The notes under the pieces are model-generated. The model saw nothing but the letters and a program-made list of their open reading frames with translations, searched no databases and was not told where the DNA came from. Positions 23,415 through 36,300 of a DNA stretch of 64,000 nt are shown one piece after another (within the stretch, counting starts at the first letter, position 1; each line of letters opens with the position of its first letter). The stretch covers positions 6,014,001 through 6,078,000 of the forward strand of contig OZ005693.1 in NCBI GenBank assembly GCA_963930775.1, read 5' to 3'. The position numbers and the translations under genes are program-made. The stretch is from Cliona cf. orientalis. Lineage: Eukaryota; Porifera; Demospongiae; Clionaida; Clionaidae.

Positions 23415-26400
23415 TCATAACTCAACATGTTTGTGCTTGACTTCCTTAATTTTGCTAACAAAATCATACTTCTCAGCACATCCTCGGCAGTCTTCACCCC
23501 ATGCATTAAGAATTTTCTTCAATTCTTTGACCCTCAACTTGCCAAGATCCACCGTGTTCACATCAATCACTTTCTCTGCAAATGTGCAAGTAGAGCTTAT
23601 TTGAAGGAAGTGGATAATCTCCACAGTTCAAGTATCATTATTGTGAGAAATCGGCATGCCGTAAACCATGTGGTACATTATCAAAGAATACCATAGTTTC
23701 AAAGTAATTCCACTGCTTTGCACATTACTTGGTTATGGATTAGCAACAATTGCACATGCACATGGAGTGTGAGCACAAATAATTCTGTGTCTCCCTAGCT
23801 CACTTCGTTCGTTGCCTCTTATGACCATCGCAAACACTGCACTGCATTTTGTTGGCCACGCCTATCAACACCACCCACCATGTGCTTCTGCTCATGCACA
23901 CAACCTAACTGGCACAATATGTAAAGGTGGCATGCATGGAGTTCAAGCTCTCCCACATTGACGCTGCAGCGCGTGGGGTATGTGCTCTATAGAGCTCTAG
24001 TTGATTTTCAGCTTTTGAAAGACGTACAGTAGCTGTCAGTAATAGTTGCATTTCCTTCCATTTCTATACGGTGGCAAAATAGGAACAAAACAGGTACAGA
24101 TAAAAGGTGACTCATTCTTATAGTAGGTATTCTTGGCGAACACAGTGTGTGTTAAGATAACCGTAGAATAAGCTCTTGTGTTAGCTTTATGATTGCTAGG
24201 TGGCAGCTGTAAGTGAAAGTTGTTTGCCACTCGTTTGAAGCCAAGCCAATCAGTTTTTTTAGGCGATCACTAGCTTGAACTGCTCACACAAAACATAAGG
24301 GACAAGATAAAATGATAGCCTCCATTCAACTCCCTGCATAGGGCTCATTGTGGAAGTATTTCACTACAGGGAGCTCACAGTGTGATTTTGTAAGACCAGC
24401 TTGAGATAAAATGGAATTTTTGTCACTTAGGATGACCTCCCAAGGCCCAACAACTTGGAAAGATTGCTTAGTGAAGATCCACACATCCTGAGGTGGATTA
24501 AAAGTGGGTTACATGCATAATACACGATAAATTAAACCAGTGTATTTTTATGTGGAAGTTAGACATTTTTCCAGAAGTTAAATACTCAGTGCAGTTAAGG
24601 CATGTCAGATTATCGGCGCGCGCCCGACTAAGAGCCAATTAGTGGCTTGTATTGTGACGTCACTATCATACAAGCCCTGAACAAGCCACGGCAAAAAGCC
24701 GCATAGCCGCAGTTTTGTGCTCACTTCAACGAGCAAATGCCGTCCGGAATTGTAGCGCTCATGGTTTCACAGCACAAATGATCGAAAACCAAAGCTTATG
24801 ATCGATGTTGACGATCTATCGGACAGATTGTCGATGGCTGCTTTCAGTTTGGAGCTACCTGCGAAACATCGTGCCGTGGATGCCCCCAAAATCGAATTTT
24901 TTTGCGACTAAAATCGTAGCAGAGGGGTTTTTCAACAATCCGTCCGATGATATGTCAGATCATCATAGTAAGCCCCAGTCTGTGTAGCTAAGGTTCGGTA
25001 GAAGTGGCTGCTGAAATTCCGGATAGCTCGATTTAGCGTTTTAGAGGGCATGGCTGAATGGCGCTGCCACGCCTAATTAGTTAATTGGTTGCGGTTAATA
25101 ATTATATATTCGAAAGGTGCTTGGATTGGTCTTTCATATTTATTTATAGTACCCTAATCAGCCTATGATACTTTTACTAGGTGCTTGAAAAGAGTCCTTG
25201 AATGTGACTGAAAATTGTAACTTCTTCGATTCCAGACAGTCAAGCGCACTGAGTACTCAGAAAAATACGTTTGAAGTTAGATACATCTTATTTTTGTGTT
25301 TTTTAATTCTAACCCTCCACAATGCATGGCTTGAAACACATGGATAGCTACAGTAGCAGCATTATGTCCAATGTTCAACTTCTTCAAACCTTATGAACCT
25401 TTCGTTGTCCTTTAGTTTGGTTCTTTGCTTAAGTACATAGATAATCAACAACTAACTATATTATATCCTTTCAAGCATGTGAACCACTTGTCTCAATCTT
25501 GCCTTCCGATTTATGCTGATAGGACAATAAGTGCAATAATTAAGACAGATAATAGCCTGATGCATTCGTATCATTGATCAACTCGAGGTCTTTTGCCTGT
25601 GACTGCCATATTATATATACATGTAATACCGTAGAAACTGGTTGTTAAGCGCATGCGCTATAATAACACGCGGCAGCAAGAAAATATTATGTGCTTAACA
25701 GGAAGCATGCGCTTAATTAAAAGTGCTAAAACACGGTAGGTGGGGCGTGCGTAAAGAATGTGTCGAGGGTAAAAAGGCCTACAGCGGTTGCCAAGAAGCG
25801 ACCAGAGAAAGTAATTCTCGACGTTTTCTTCTCCAGCCCTTCTTTCTGGGCTCGTGTAACTGATTGCTCGTCGTTCAGGTGGCTTTCTGGGCATACGCGC
25901 CTAACAAAGAGTGGTAAAGCTTGCACAAAACTATGCGCTTAACAGCGAGCAGCACTTAACAACCAGTTTCTATGGTACATGTATTGCATGGCAACAATTT
26001 AATGCACATGCTCAAACACCACATTAGAATATGACCAGTAATGGTCATTATCATCGCAGTTTGACTCAAGGGCTCTTGCACATGTATAGTATTACGTTAA
26101 GGCTATAGTTTTCTGAGGGAACAAATTTCATTATTTATTGATTTAGTAAGTAATAATTTTAGCAGATCTATAGTCTCAACCTTTCCAGGTTTGATGAATG
26201 TTACGTAGGTTTCAGCCATTTCCAACCCTTTCTGGACTGGCTTACTATATGTGACTGTCCACGAGAAAACCATGCATGATGCGCTGGATATCAATCTGAG
26301 ATACAGGCCAAAATAGTCGCCTACGGTGTAACTATTGATTTCACTTTTTTGTATAGATCGATAGAGGAATCATTCCTCTACACAAAAATCTGCTTCATAG

Positions 26401-29400
26401 CTTCTAGAATGCTATACTTACCGAGTTGGCTTGAAGTCAGGCGAGTAGCATACAGAGCCCTTGTGGTACATTAGATAAGCATGGCAGCTGCACACAAGAG
26501 TCTCCAGCCACTTTCTTCTTCGATTCTGTATATTGATGATCTTTAGAAAACGCTTGTCTTTTTGTTCTTTTCCATCAAAACGTTGGCTGCTGCTCTCGTT
26601 CGAGCGTTTTGGCAGCCAGCAAGCTCACTGATTTGGTGGGCGGGGCCACATATTTACCATAAATGGCGAGTGTACAGACTTTCACGTGCAACATATGTAG
26701 CAATGTTCATTGGAATTTTTTTGCAAAATTTTAGTATGGACAATCAGGGTATATTTTTGCTCATATCTCCACGACTACACAGGCTAGAGACTTCAAATTT
26801 GCTGAAGCAATAGTTAAAAGGTTATACTTGGTAATGGTGGCCTTAACTAGCGCATTATGCATGGTTTTCTCGTGGACGGTCACATACATGACCAGATTTG
26901 ATAAAAGCGGGCACTTTGCACATAAACAACATATCTCTGTTCAAATTTGGCACAAATATTCTCCATCATCCTAATATACGTGCTACGAATTCCGAGCCAC
27001 ACCCAATTCCGATATGGGCAGGGCAAGCGAGTGCATCAATCATGTTTGGAAAATGCCATTTTATGCCTCTCTATGGTGGCTCACTGCTCGGGACAGGAGG
27101 CTCGCTCAGGCGTCTAACGTATCTGTAAAGTAGAAGGCCCAAAGTACAAAAAACCAATAGGGCTCTCACGGGCCTGAAATGGTGGCAAATTGAATAAATA
27201 ATATATTTTGTGCAAAGTGCCCCCTTTCCTAGCTATGTGCTCACTAAATTTATATGAAATTCCGCCGCTCCTCCCCATTGTAATTTTTGCAGGTACTCAA
27301 TATTTTGCAATTTATACCTATTAACAATAGTGTCCTTAAGGTACACCTGTACTCACCATATCTTAGTTCACATATTTGGCCATCTTTCTTCTTCAAATCT
27401 TCGCAGATCTTTTCGGATGGTTTTCCAAAAGACAATGGCCTAGCTACCTCACGCACCAGTTTCGTAGCTGATGTCTCGGCTGCTCCAATGTAGTAACACT
27501 ATAATGGAAATGAAATAAATAAGCTCACTCTATATTATTGATTACTGAATAAACATTATGCCAAATCAAACTAGAGCTCTATAGAGCACATACCCCGCAT
27601 GGATGTCAGAGCGTATCTATGGTCGACTGGTCAGATCAGAGCGCTAGAGAGCTCGATGATGTGAGCACCCTGTCGACGACCTTTACCTACATATTGTGCC
27701 AGGTTGTGCGCATCAGCAGAGAGCACATGGTGGGCAGTGTCCATAGGCGTGGCCAACAAAACGCAGTATTTGCAACGCTCGTGGGCCTTGCCAAACAATT
27801 CGAAGCATACTGAAGCCAGTTTTTCGGCGATTTTGACGGATACGTTGTATTTACGAGTCGGTCACATGCCTAGATCTCCTGATCTGGCAATTTTTATGCT
27901 AATGACAGACAATGACAGACAACAACTAGAGCTCTACATAGCACATACCCCGCGCGCTGCAGCATCGATGTGAGACAGCTCGAACTCCATGCATCAGCGG
28001 CCACCTGCAGTCTGTTGACAACCTTTACCTACAAATTGTGCCGCATGAGCAGAAAGCACATGGTGGGTGGTGTTGAAAGGCGTGGCCAACAAAATGCAGT
28101 ATTTGCGACGTTCATGGATCTTACCAAACGATTCGAAGCATAAAGAAGCCAGTTTTTCGACGATAACGACGGATATGCTGTACTTACGAGTCGCTCAGAC
28201 TCCCAGATCGCCAGATCTGGTGATTTTTGTGCTAACGACAGACGACGACGACGAGACAAAACAGATTGCTTTACCCCTTGCGCATGCGTACGGGGTAATT
28301 AATTTGTTGTTGCACGGATTCACTGGTCCAATTTTTGCCTTACTTGAAAAGATTAAATGCGCATGCGCGTTGTCGACCCCTTACCAAATATTGTAGCACT
28401 TCAACCATAACACATGCAAACAAGATGACTGGACACTAATGGCAAGTGCTTGTTTATATATTAGCCAGCCTTCTATTCTCTATCACTCAATTTCTTGCTC
28501 AGTAAGCTACAAATAGACTGTCAGCCAAATAAGCATAAAATTTAAGGCTAGGGAATGATAATACACATCAGAATCTTTTTCTTTCTCTCTTCATGAAGTA
28601 TAGTGCCTAGTATGCATGGAAGCTCTTCTGTCACTTGCAACAAAAATTTACCATATCTGTCAACGAAACCATGATATAGTAATTCAATTATGGTTTCTAG
28701 CCACTCTCACATAATCACTTATTACGTACCCCGTGCACATGCACAAGGGGTATACAGTAATTAGTCATGTCGTCATCGTTAGCACAAAAATCCCCAAAAT
28801 TATCTGCATAATATGTGACTGTATCTGGGAAAACCCGGCATATAGCGAATTTTATGATTTTTTAGTTAGCTACAAACAAAGCGCTGTATCTCCACAACGA
28901 AGCGCACAGTTGCTCTGAAACTTGAACGCAGGTTAGCCCTATGGTAGAGCTTATCAAATATGCAATCGCGCCACACCCCCAATAATCGAGAAATTACGGT
29001 GCAAAGGCGTTGCTATGCACACGTATGGCGTTTCCGCATACTACGCGTGACCCGGAAATCAATTAAATGGACCTGGGCGGAGCCGTTCGAAATGAACGTA
29101 AAGATAGAGCAAGAGTTGAATTTCGTTGTTGACGACGACAGACGATTGTTCTTAGATGCCCAAGAAGCTAAAAAGGTGAGCAAACGTACAGTAGTTTGAT
29201 GAATCTAGCTGTATCTAGGTAGAGAATTCTAATTAGCGCCCATAGCAACGGGCTCCGTGTACGGCTGCCGTACAGACTAGGTAGGTCAAAATGAAGGCTT
29301 ATTTCGCCTTGGTAACTTACGTTTACCCTCCATAGGTGGTGGCAAAGGTTAGTAGAAAGGTTCTTTGATAAAAATTCTACTTTGACATTTTTTGACCTGA

Positions 29401-32400
29401 GGTATATACTAAAAGCGCGCATTGCGCTGCTTGCGCGTTCTCGCGATATGCCGGGTTTCCCCAGATCCGGTCACATATATTATAACAAACATTATGAGCT
29501 GGTAAAGGTCGTCAATAATGCTAGTGGAATATGTTCGGCTGCTAGCTATCCGCAGACTGGAATGCAAAGGCCCATCGAATCAGAATGTAAGATACTTATA
29601 TCTACCTGGTCTAGATCTGGTGCAGAGAGTCAGTGGTTTTTTTGGCTGATATCACCAGGAGCCTATATACAACCAAGGGCTTATGGAGTCTATAAGCCCT
29701 TGATACAACCAAGCAGCACTTCTACTCAATATTTGTTTCCCACACACACAAAAGCAGATCTATACATTGCACAATGTGTGCACGAGGTACATGCTCTACA
29801 GAACTCAGTTTTTCCTATTTTTCAGTAGCTCAATCCTGTTCAGAAAATCCAAGCAACAACAAATTAATTTGGTCTGGCCTTATAAAAGTTTCCGTGTATT
29901 CCTAGAAGTCAAATATCTGATACATGTGTAATATTAGTTATAGCTTCATCTGTCACACTATTCTAGGACACAGGCTCCTATATCTTTCATTTATTGGTTC
30001 CAATATAAGAGGATTATTCTTTCGAGTCTGGCATACTGTGTTATTGTATAGAAATATCTCTACTGAATTACATTTAGATACTACAAGCATCGGGGTGGGG
30101 GGGGGGGGGGGGGTGCTCAGGGTGCTCAAGCACCCCCCTTAGGCTCAGAGGCATACAGTTAATTAGTGTTAATATGCCATAGTTTACATCAATAAACTAC
30201 AGCTCTGTAGAGCACATACCCCACACGCACTTACTTTCTATAATTTTGTGAAGTTCAGATAAATAATGGAAATGCTGCTTACAATTGTACTGGGGATTCC
30301 GGTGACACTTGAAAGAGCGCTCTCTTACACTTAGACATCACGAGCATTATTAATTTTAATTAGAACATCGACGAGTCATACGCTTGGCCACTTATAGTTT
30401 AGTTGTGCGCATGAGCAGAAAGTACAATTGGTATGCATATGCATTGATGGGCACTGCCGATAGGTGTGGCTATGGCACTATTTGTGACGCTTGTGGACCG
30501 TATCCCTCGATTTGACACATACTGAAGCCAGTTTTTTGCCAAATTTGATTGATTCGTTGTGCTTACGAATCACTTAGACGCCTATATCTCGAGATATGGT
30601 GATTTTTGTGCTAATGACAACGACACGACTGATATTATACTTTACCCCTTGCGCATGCGCGCGGGGTAATAATGTCACTAGCATTTTACTATATAAAAAC
30701 GCTATACTAGAGCTTCAAAATCGCTAGCTAGTTCACCAGTAGCTGCTCACCTGAACGTTTTCATGGTTTTTGAGCGGTGAAGAGTGGAGAGCATGGCCGA
30801 TTCTTAATAATGCACACCCAATAACGGGCGAAAATGGTGGGTGTTGTCAATAAAGTGGGCGTGGTCGCCAAATTTTCGCACACGCTTTGCACGCAGATCA
30901 TTAAGCACCCCCCCCCCCCCCATTTAAAATCCTGGATACGCCACTGAGCTGCATAGCAATAGACTCAGTGCAAGCCATGGTGCGCACACTCCATGTTGCC
31001 CTAGACCGAGGCAGCTCTACTCAAGCCTGTGTTAGTGCTATGACCATAGATATTATAGACCATGTAACCAGGAAACACGACATCATCAATACATATAATT
31101 GGGACAATCCGTGTCACCCCCAAATCCACAAAAATGCACCAAAAATCACGGAATTTTCAAATACTTTTAACACTATCTACCGAACAGAAACACTTGCAAG
31201 CTTGGAACTAGTGTAGATAAGACCTTCTGCCAACTGTCTGTAGTGATGAAAAGATTCTTCATTTAGTACCTGAAGTGTTTTAGTCCCAAAAAGTAGGAGA
31301 TTTCAAAATCGTGTCGTTTTTGGAGTTTTTCGAGGTTTCTGGCCGTAGCAGTGTCTCCAAAACTGGCTACTACCATGTACTAGTACAGAGGAACCATACT
31401 CTGACTTTGAGCTTCAGTTATGGATGTTGAGATAGACTGGTTTCGTACAGTGTTCTATGGGGCAAGTATGGAAAAAGACGACTGAAACAGCACAGCACTG
31501 AACAACTTTGTCCCTCGAAAAGACCTTCACAAAAATGTTGCTAGTAGTATTCTTTCATCATAGAGCTTTGCTTTTGTTATATCAATATAGCTATAGCACT
31601 AACACAGGCTTGAGTAGAGCCTCGTTCAGCTGCCTCAGCCTAGGGCAATACGGAGTGCCCACCATGGGTTACATTAACTCACATGAGCTGTTGCCAATCC
31701 CAGTTATACGTATATAATAACTATGATCTATGCTATGCCTAAATTGAGACAACAAAAGCAAAGCTCTAGGACAAAAAGAATACTACTAGCAATAGAGTAT
31801 TTTAGGGGGACAAAGTCGTTGACTAGTCGACTTTGTCCACACTTGGACCAATTTACCGTACTCGCTCCAATTATCTGAACGAAATTGTTAATATCATCGT
31901 TCGGCATTAAACAGAAAATAAATAAATTGGGCCAATGGCTTGTTCGAGTGTAAATAGAGCGGATCTGGTGAAAAAAATGGAGAAAGCACTAGCAACGAAG
32001 AAACAGCACTCAATGTCCAACTATAGATTTATTGTCGTCAGCTCCAGAGCTCGCTGTGCTCTGAGCAATCGCAAAATGATCACTGTCTGTGCTACCTTTC
32101 CACTCTTAGATTCTGTCCAAGATGTACATGGTAGCCACACTCTTTAATGAATGTGAAACGGTTGTCTCGAGCTCCTGCCATGCTGTACCGCGTGCCATTC
32201 AGTTGATTAGAGCGGGTGAGAAAACTTGAAATTTAAGATGTTCAATGAATTACGAAGGAAATAAAAATTTACTTTAATTTGCCGTTCAGGCTATTAGAAT
32301 GTTCGAATAATTAGAGTGAGTACAGTATACCTCAAAGGGATAGACTGACATTATGTCTGATCCAAGGTTACTTTGGTCAGACATGCTCTTGGTCAGGTCC

Positions 32401-32984
32401 TGAATAACATTAAAGGTTCAAATCTTGCATGGCTGTAACAAAATTATCAAATGAAGATACCAATAATCAGTTTTCAATATCCTATTCTCGTATTGTGGTC
32501 GTTGGAGAAACCACCTAAGTCATTAGACCACAAGGATATCCTTACATGATCAACCAGTGATATCATACATCATTTACATCATATCTGTTTACATCAAACC
32601 AGTCATTACTGGTACTTACAAATCTCTCATCCTTGCCCTTGGCTTCTTTGCATGCTTTGAGAAACTCAATTTCAACATGATCAGGACTAGATGAATCAAT
32701 TCCACTGTCCTTCATTCTCTTAGTAAAATTGTTCAAAAATCTAATACACACTGTATAAATACAGATAATAATTTTCATGATCATAATATATTCCCTATAA
32801 AACTACTTCATGAAAGCTGGTGACCTACTTTTGTAATAATATGTAGTACACACTACAGCATTCACTTTACAGTTTAACGTTTATAAATACCTTCACAATC
32901 ATCTCCCTTCAGTTTTGCGTTCACTCCATAACAAAATAAGAGGACACCTACGCAGCCAAATGTCACCGCTAGCTTCACAGACAT
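23415..32984 (-). CDS. MANF: MANF/CDNF-family ER-resident neurotrophic factor
   Basis: MANF is a secretory-pathway protein that supports ER protein folding and is induced by ER stress. Exons on the minus strand are 32891-32984, 32620-32750, 27357-27498 and 23415-23575, giving 175 residues (human about 182). The first exon codes a signal peptide ([20 protein letters not shown]). The mature N-terminal saposin-like domain begins [11 protein letters not shown]. The C-terminal SAP-like domain has [15 protein letters not shown] and the CRGC motif (CKGC in human). All eight conserved Cys are present. The last residues, HVEL, form a KDEL-like ER-retention tail. Introns of 3.8 and 5.1 kb hold many repeats. 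It ends 351 bp from SUV39H, tail to tail, and lies in line with CDK20. A UPRE-like site lies upstream. Confidence 0.92.
23740..24003 (-). mobile_element. Family 1 miniature element, partial
   Basis: On the minus strand it begins CTAGAGCTCTATAGAGCACA, TACCCCACGCGC. It contains GTTGATAGGCGTGGCCAAC. The palindromic 3' end is degraded. It is intronic to MANF. Confidence 0.6.
24004..27356. other. MANF third intron, part without genes
   Basis: It holds one clear miniature element (25628-25976) and a pair of 38-bp inverted repeats at about 26248-26285 and 26850-26888 (core CATGGTTTTCTCGTGGAC). The repeats could bound another element. No exon was recognised. Confidence 0.5.
25628..25976. mobile_element. 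350-bp miniature inverted-repeat element
   Basis: The ends ACCGTAGAAACTGGTTGTTA then AGCGC, and CACTTAACAACCAGTTTCTA then TGGTA, are inverted copies. GCGCTTAACAGCGAGC near the right end repeats the theme. There is no transposase. Confidence 0.8.
27569..27926 (+). mobile_element. Family 1 miniature element (first of a tandem pair)
   Basis: It starts ACTAGAGCTCTATAGAGCAC, ATACCCCGC. The core is GACGACCTTTACCTACATAT, then GGCGTGGCCAAC. It runs straight into the next copy at 27926 and lacks the CCCC palindrome at its 3' end. Confidence 0.7.
27926..28303 (+). mobile_element. Family 1 miniature element (second of a tandem pair)
   Basis: It starts ACTAGAGCTCTACATAGCAC, ATACCCCGCGCGC. It ends TTTACCCCTTGCGCATGCGT then ACGGGGTAATTA. 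This is a good reference copy of the full element, about 380 bp. Confidence 0.75.
28724..29816 (-). mobile_element. Family 1 miniature element split by a nested element
   Basis: The palindromic end TACCCCGTGCACATGCACAA, GGGGTA is at the left. The GAGGTACATGCTCTACAGAA, CTCAG end is at the right. The length is about 1.1 kb because of the insertion at about 28810-29483. Confidence 0.65.
28810..29483. mobile_element. Nested miniature element (TGTGACTGTATCTGGG ends)
   Basis: The left end reads ATATGTGACTGTATCTGGGA then AAACCCGGCATAT. The right end reads ATATGCCGGGTTTCCCCAGA then TCCGGTCACATAT. Inverted arms are about 33 bp. Two unrecognised open frames lie inside (28960-29199 + and 29168-29422 -). 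Neither resembles a transposase I know. Confidence 0.75.
30082..30140. repeat. G-rich run and short palindrome
   Basis: About 16 G in a row with TGCTCAAGCACCCCCC following. The pattern resembles the interior of the element at 7758-8092. Confidence 0.6.
30197..30672 (+). mobile_element. Family 1 miniature element
   Basis: It starts CTACAGCTCTGTAGAGCACA, TACCCCACACGC. It ends TTTACCCCTTGCGCATGCGC, GCGGGGTAAT. It lies in the MANF second intron. Confidence 0.7.
31856..32325. mobile_element. Miniature element, family 2, second copy
   Basis: The ends CCGTACTCGCTCCAATTATC and GTTCGAATAATTAGAGTGAG, TACAG match those of 13868-14362. The interior is similar (AAATTGGGCCAATGGCTTGT). It lies in the MANF second intron. 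Confidence 0.8.
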
Positions 32985-33145
32985 CACCCTCAGACTCAAG
33001 TATATTAAACGTCGTTGACAAATTTTGGTATCCAATGAAGTCTGTCAGCAGTGCAGCTATACTATAGCTGTACTCGAGCGAAATTGAGGCGTGGCTATAC
33101 ACTTGCCGCGCCAAATGGCAGGCTTTGATTGGACGATTGTGGCAA

Positions 33146-33153
33146 TGACGTGG
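33146..33153 (+). promoter_or_regulatory. UPRE-like site upstream of MANF
   Basis: TGACGTGG, followed by C, is the core recognised by ATF6/XBP1-type bZIP factors in the unfolded protein response. It lies about 160 bp upstream of the MANF start codon, near ATTGG (an inverted CCAAT box) at about 33129. Mammalian MANF is induced by ER stress through such elements, so the site is plausible. An 8-mer alone is weak evidence. Confidence 0.45.
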
Positions 33154-33200
33154 CACACACTTATTGCGCGTGCGCATTAAAATGCGGCGCGCGCTTCGTG

Positions 33201-33209
33201 AAAAAAAAA
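33201..33209 (-). terminator. Pol III terminator of tRNA-Gln
   Basis: Nine A on the plus strand, that is nine T on the transcribed side, two bases after the tRNA 3' end. Confidence 0.85.
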
Positions 33210-33211
33210 GT

Positions 33212-33283
33212 AGGTTCCGCCGAGATTTGAACTCGGATCTTGGGATTCAGAGTCCCAGGTGCTAACCGTTACACCACGGAACC
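33212..33283 (-). tRNA. tRNA-Gln (anticodon CTG)
   Basis: A full cloverleaf can be drawn. The acceptor stem is GGTTCCG paired with CGGAACC. The D arm has TGGTGTAACGGTTAGCACC. The anticodon stem is TGGGA/TCCCA around loop CTCTGAA (anticodon CTG). The T arm is CGAG-TTCAAAT-CTCG. The discriminator is T. It has no intron and is almost identical in plan to animal tRNA-Gln genes. It lies between the CDK20 stop codon and the MANF promoter, on the same strand. Confidence 0.95.
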
Positions 33284-33324
33284 AACACCGCAAGCCACTT
33301 GGAAATTAATCAGTTTACTATGAA

Positions 33325-36300
33325 TCATGAAGAAGACAACATAAATATACTCGCATAAGGCTCTACTAAATCTGGCTTAACAACTGAATTATCAATCGGA
33401 GCAACAACATCAAAGTTCTCTGAGCCACTACTTCTATTTAACTGTCGGTTGGGGATGGGTAATTCGGAGTGATGAGCTGGGAGTGGTGGAGTGAAGAAGT
33501 ATGGATGCAACAATGCCTAAGAGAAACAACAGTATAAATTTTTAGATCGACATAAATAACGTGCTTACTTCGCTGGCACTGATTCTTTTGGCAGAATTGT
33601 AGACTAACAACTTCTTGAGAAGATTTAATGCCTACAATAGATTAAATATGCAAACATAATCACTGTATTTTCCTCACAAACAAAACTCTACTGATGCATA
33701 ACACCACCCTAAGGAATAGATTATGCTGGTTGGCACAATTTTGTATTATACAAGTATGTGGTATACTATAAAGATTATAGCCTCAGTGTCATCCCTGAGC
33801 CTCCTCATTTATGTCATGCTACGGCCCTTCTAAATTAATGTGGAGTAATAAGGGGACAGATACATTGTAGATTATAAAAGTACAATGTCATGTATATCGA
33901 GGCTCACCTCAGGAGAAGCATCAGGAATAACATCATCAAGAGGTATTGGGGGCATATCTGGGAATTCTATCTTCTTAAAATCCGGAAGTTCCGACATACC
34001 CTGCAAATGATTAAAACAGTCTGGATGAAACCAGGTTAGGACAGGGAAAGGAACTCTATTATTAGGCTGTGGATTTTAGTGGCACATGGCCTGCAATGGG
34101 TAGTGTCGACAGGTATGGCCAATATAACGCAGTGTCGTGCACCTTCCAAAACAATTTGGAGCATAATGAAGCCAGTTTCCCGACAATTTCAACGGATTTA
34201 TTGTGCTTACGAGTTGCTCAGATGCCTAATTCTCAAGATCTAGTGATTTTTGTGTTGTTGACAGACAACAGACAAAATACTTTACCCCTTGCACATGCAC
34301 GTAGGTAAAAATTTGAAAATGTCCCTACTTAACTCATGTACAGACATTGTCTGCACATTTCCACCTCACCGGCCAAATAGTTTCATTTGGGGTACCAAGA
34401 ACCCTCAGAACACAGCAAAGTTGGTCAATATCATTCTCACCCTGTATGCAGGTGCACTTGATTATCCATTATAATTATTTTATACAACATATATATACAT
34501 GTATAATAATATTATTATAATAACTTACAGCAAACAAGGGAGAATTATTGAGTAGCTCACCAAAAATGCAACCAACAGCCCTGTATTATATATGACAGTA
34601 TATCTTTCACCATTAATATAATTTTGTACTTGTACATTAAATTACCACATATCAACCCCTGGATCATAATTTTTTGCACCATAGAGCAGCTCAGGAGCCC
34701 TATACCACCTGCAAGCAAAACAGCCATCATGTAACGACGATCCTAGGGGACAGAGGGACAGGGAAGAGGGGAGGGGGAGAGAAAGAAGCAGGGAGAGAAT
34801 ACCTTGTGGCCACCTGATGACTATACTGCCTCTCTGTGGCTCCGACAAACACCCTAGCAAGTCCAAAATCAGCAATTTTCAGGTGACCAGTTGGACTTAT
34901 TAGCAGATTAGCAGGTTTTAGATCCTATAATACATGGAAATTATAATATGGACGTCATGTTATACCTTGAATCTAAGAGCAAAAGAGAAGTAATTAGTAT
35001 CTGATCAACAAAAGGCTACACCCTCCGAGTAGCAAGCTGGTCCTACAGGCATACTCACAAACTAAAACATAACAAAATAAGCTAATAAGAAATCATTCTA
35101 TCATAATAGATGAAAATGAATAAAACAAAAGTTCTTAGCGGACAACTTAACTGTTCGGTAAAACTTGCCGACGATTTGACTAGATACTCTAGTCATCCTC
35201 AGGGCAAAAGTGAAGCGAGGTGCGAAAACTGGTGCTCTTATAGGCGTGGCTACTGCGCTGGCACGCCCATGCGGCTCGGTGCAGAGGATGAAGCACCGCG
35301 GCGCGATTAGCACTAGCGCGGTTGCCCCCACCCCCTAGTTTCTTCATCGTCGCAATCCAACAGTTAAGTTGTCCGCAGAGAATCTTTGTTTTATTCATGC
35401 AGATTGCAACTGAGAATGATGTCACTTAATATATGAAAAGTTTTGCCAACCCCAGGAGCCTTTGTATTGCAGAAAATTTAGTTAAAGGTCGCCATATCCT
35501 CTATGCAATCATAACACAGGACAATAAATTTCTCCTGGCAAAATTACTACATATACGATGTGTCATTTACCCTGTGCATGATTGATTTTCCATGGAGATA
35601 CACTACACCCTTCAGCAGCATCGTCATATAGCTCTTAATCTGGGCCTGAACAAGGAGGCATCACAATAAATTAATGTTGAGAGAGAACACTGTACCAATC
35701 TCCATAGACTTAAGGTTTCACACAGAGAAAGGTCCCATGATTTCTTCAAGGGAGATTTTCATTACACTATTGCGCACCAAATCCCATTTTTGACTAAGCC
35801 ATGCCCTTCAATCACGTAGGGCAGAAAATACTTACCCTGCCAGTCAGTCGACAGTCAAGATCTGCTGAGGTGAGCCACAATGGCAGTCTTCCAGTTTTTT
35901 AGGAAGAGGGAGGAGAGAGTGGGGTTCCATACCAATAACCCAAATCTGCCACTGGCATGGATTGAATGGATCCGTAATAATTACTAGGGATACACAAAGT
36001 GCAAGTGTGCACACATCAGTGGACATCACTGATACCATTTGGAAAATATATCTACATCAAAACATGACATTCTAAAATTACTGGTATTAGTCATCCGAAA
36101 CATACAGTCTAAAAATCAAGCCACCACCCAAACTTTCATGGAGAAAACCTTTAAGATTGCCTGAAATTGGAGCAAAATGGGAATTCTAACAACTAGGAGC
36201 GATATGTAGCCTTAAAAGCTCCTACTATTATATTATCATCGAGTCGGTAGACTCTGTAAGGAGGGATGGCCCGGATGTTACATATACGTAATACATTACA

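Noticed and set aside
33120-33155. A full mammalian ERSE (CCAAT-N9-CCACG) at MANF
   Set aside because: The half-sites are present but in the wrong order and spacing; only the TGACGTGG core is kept as a possible UPRE.
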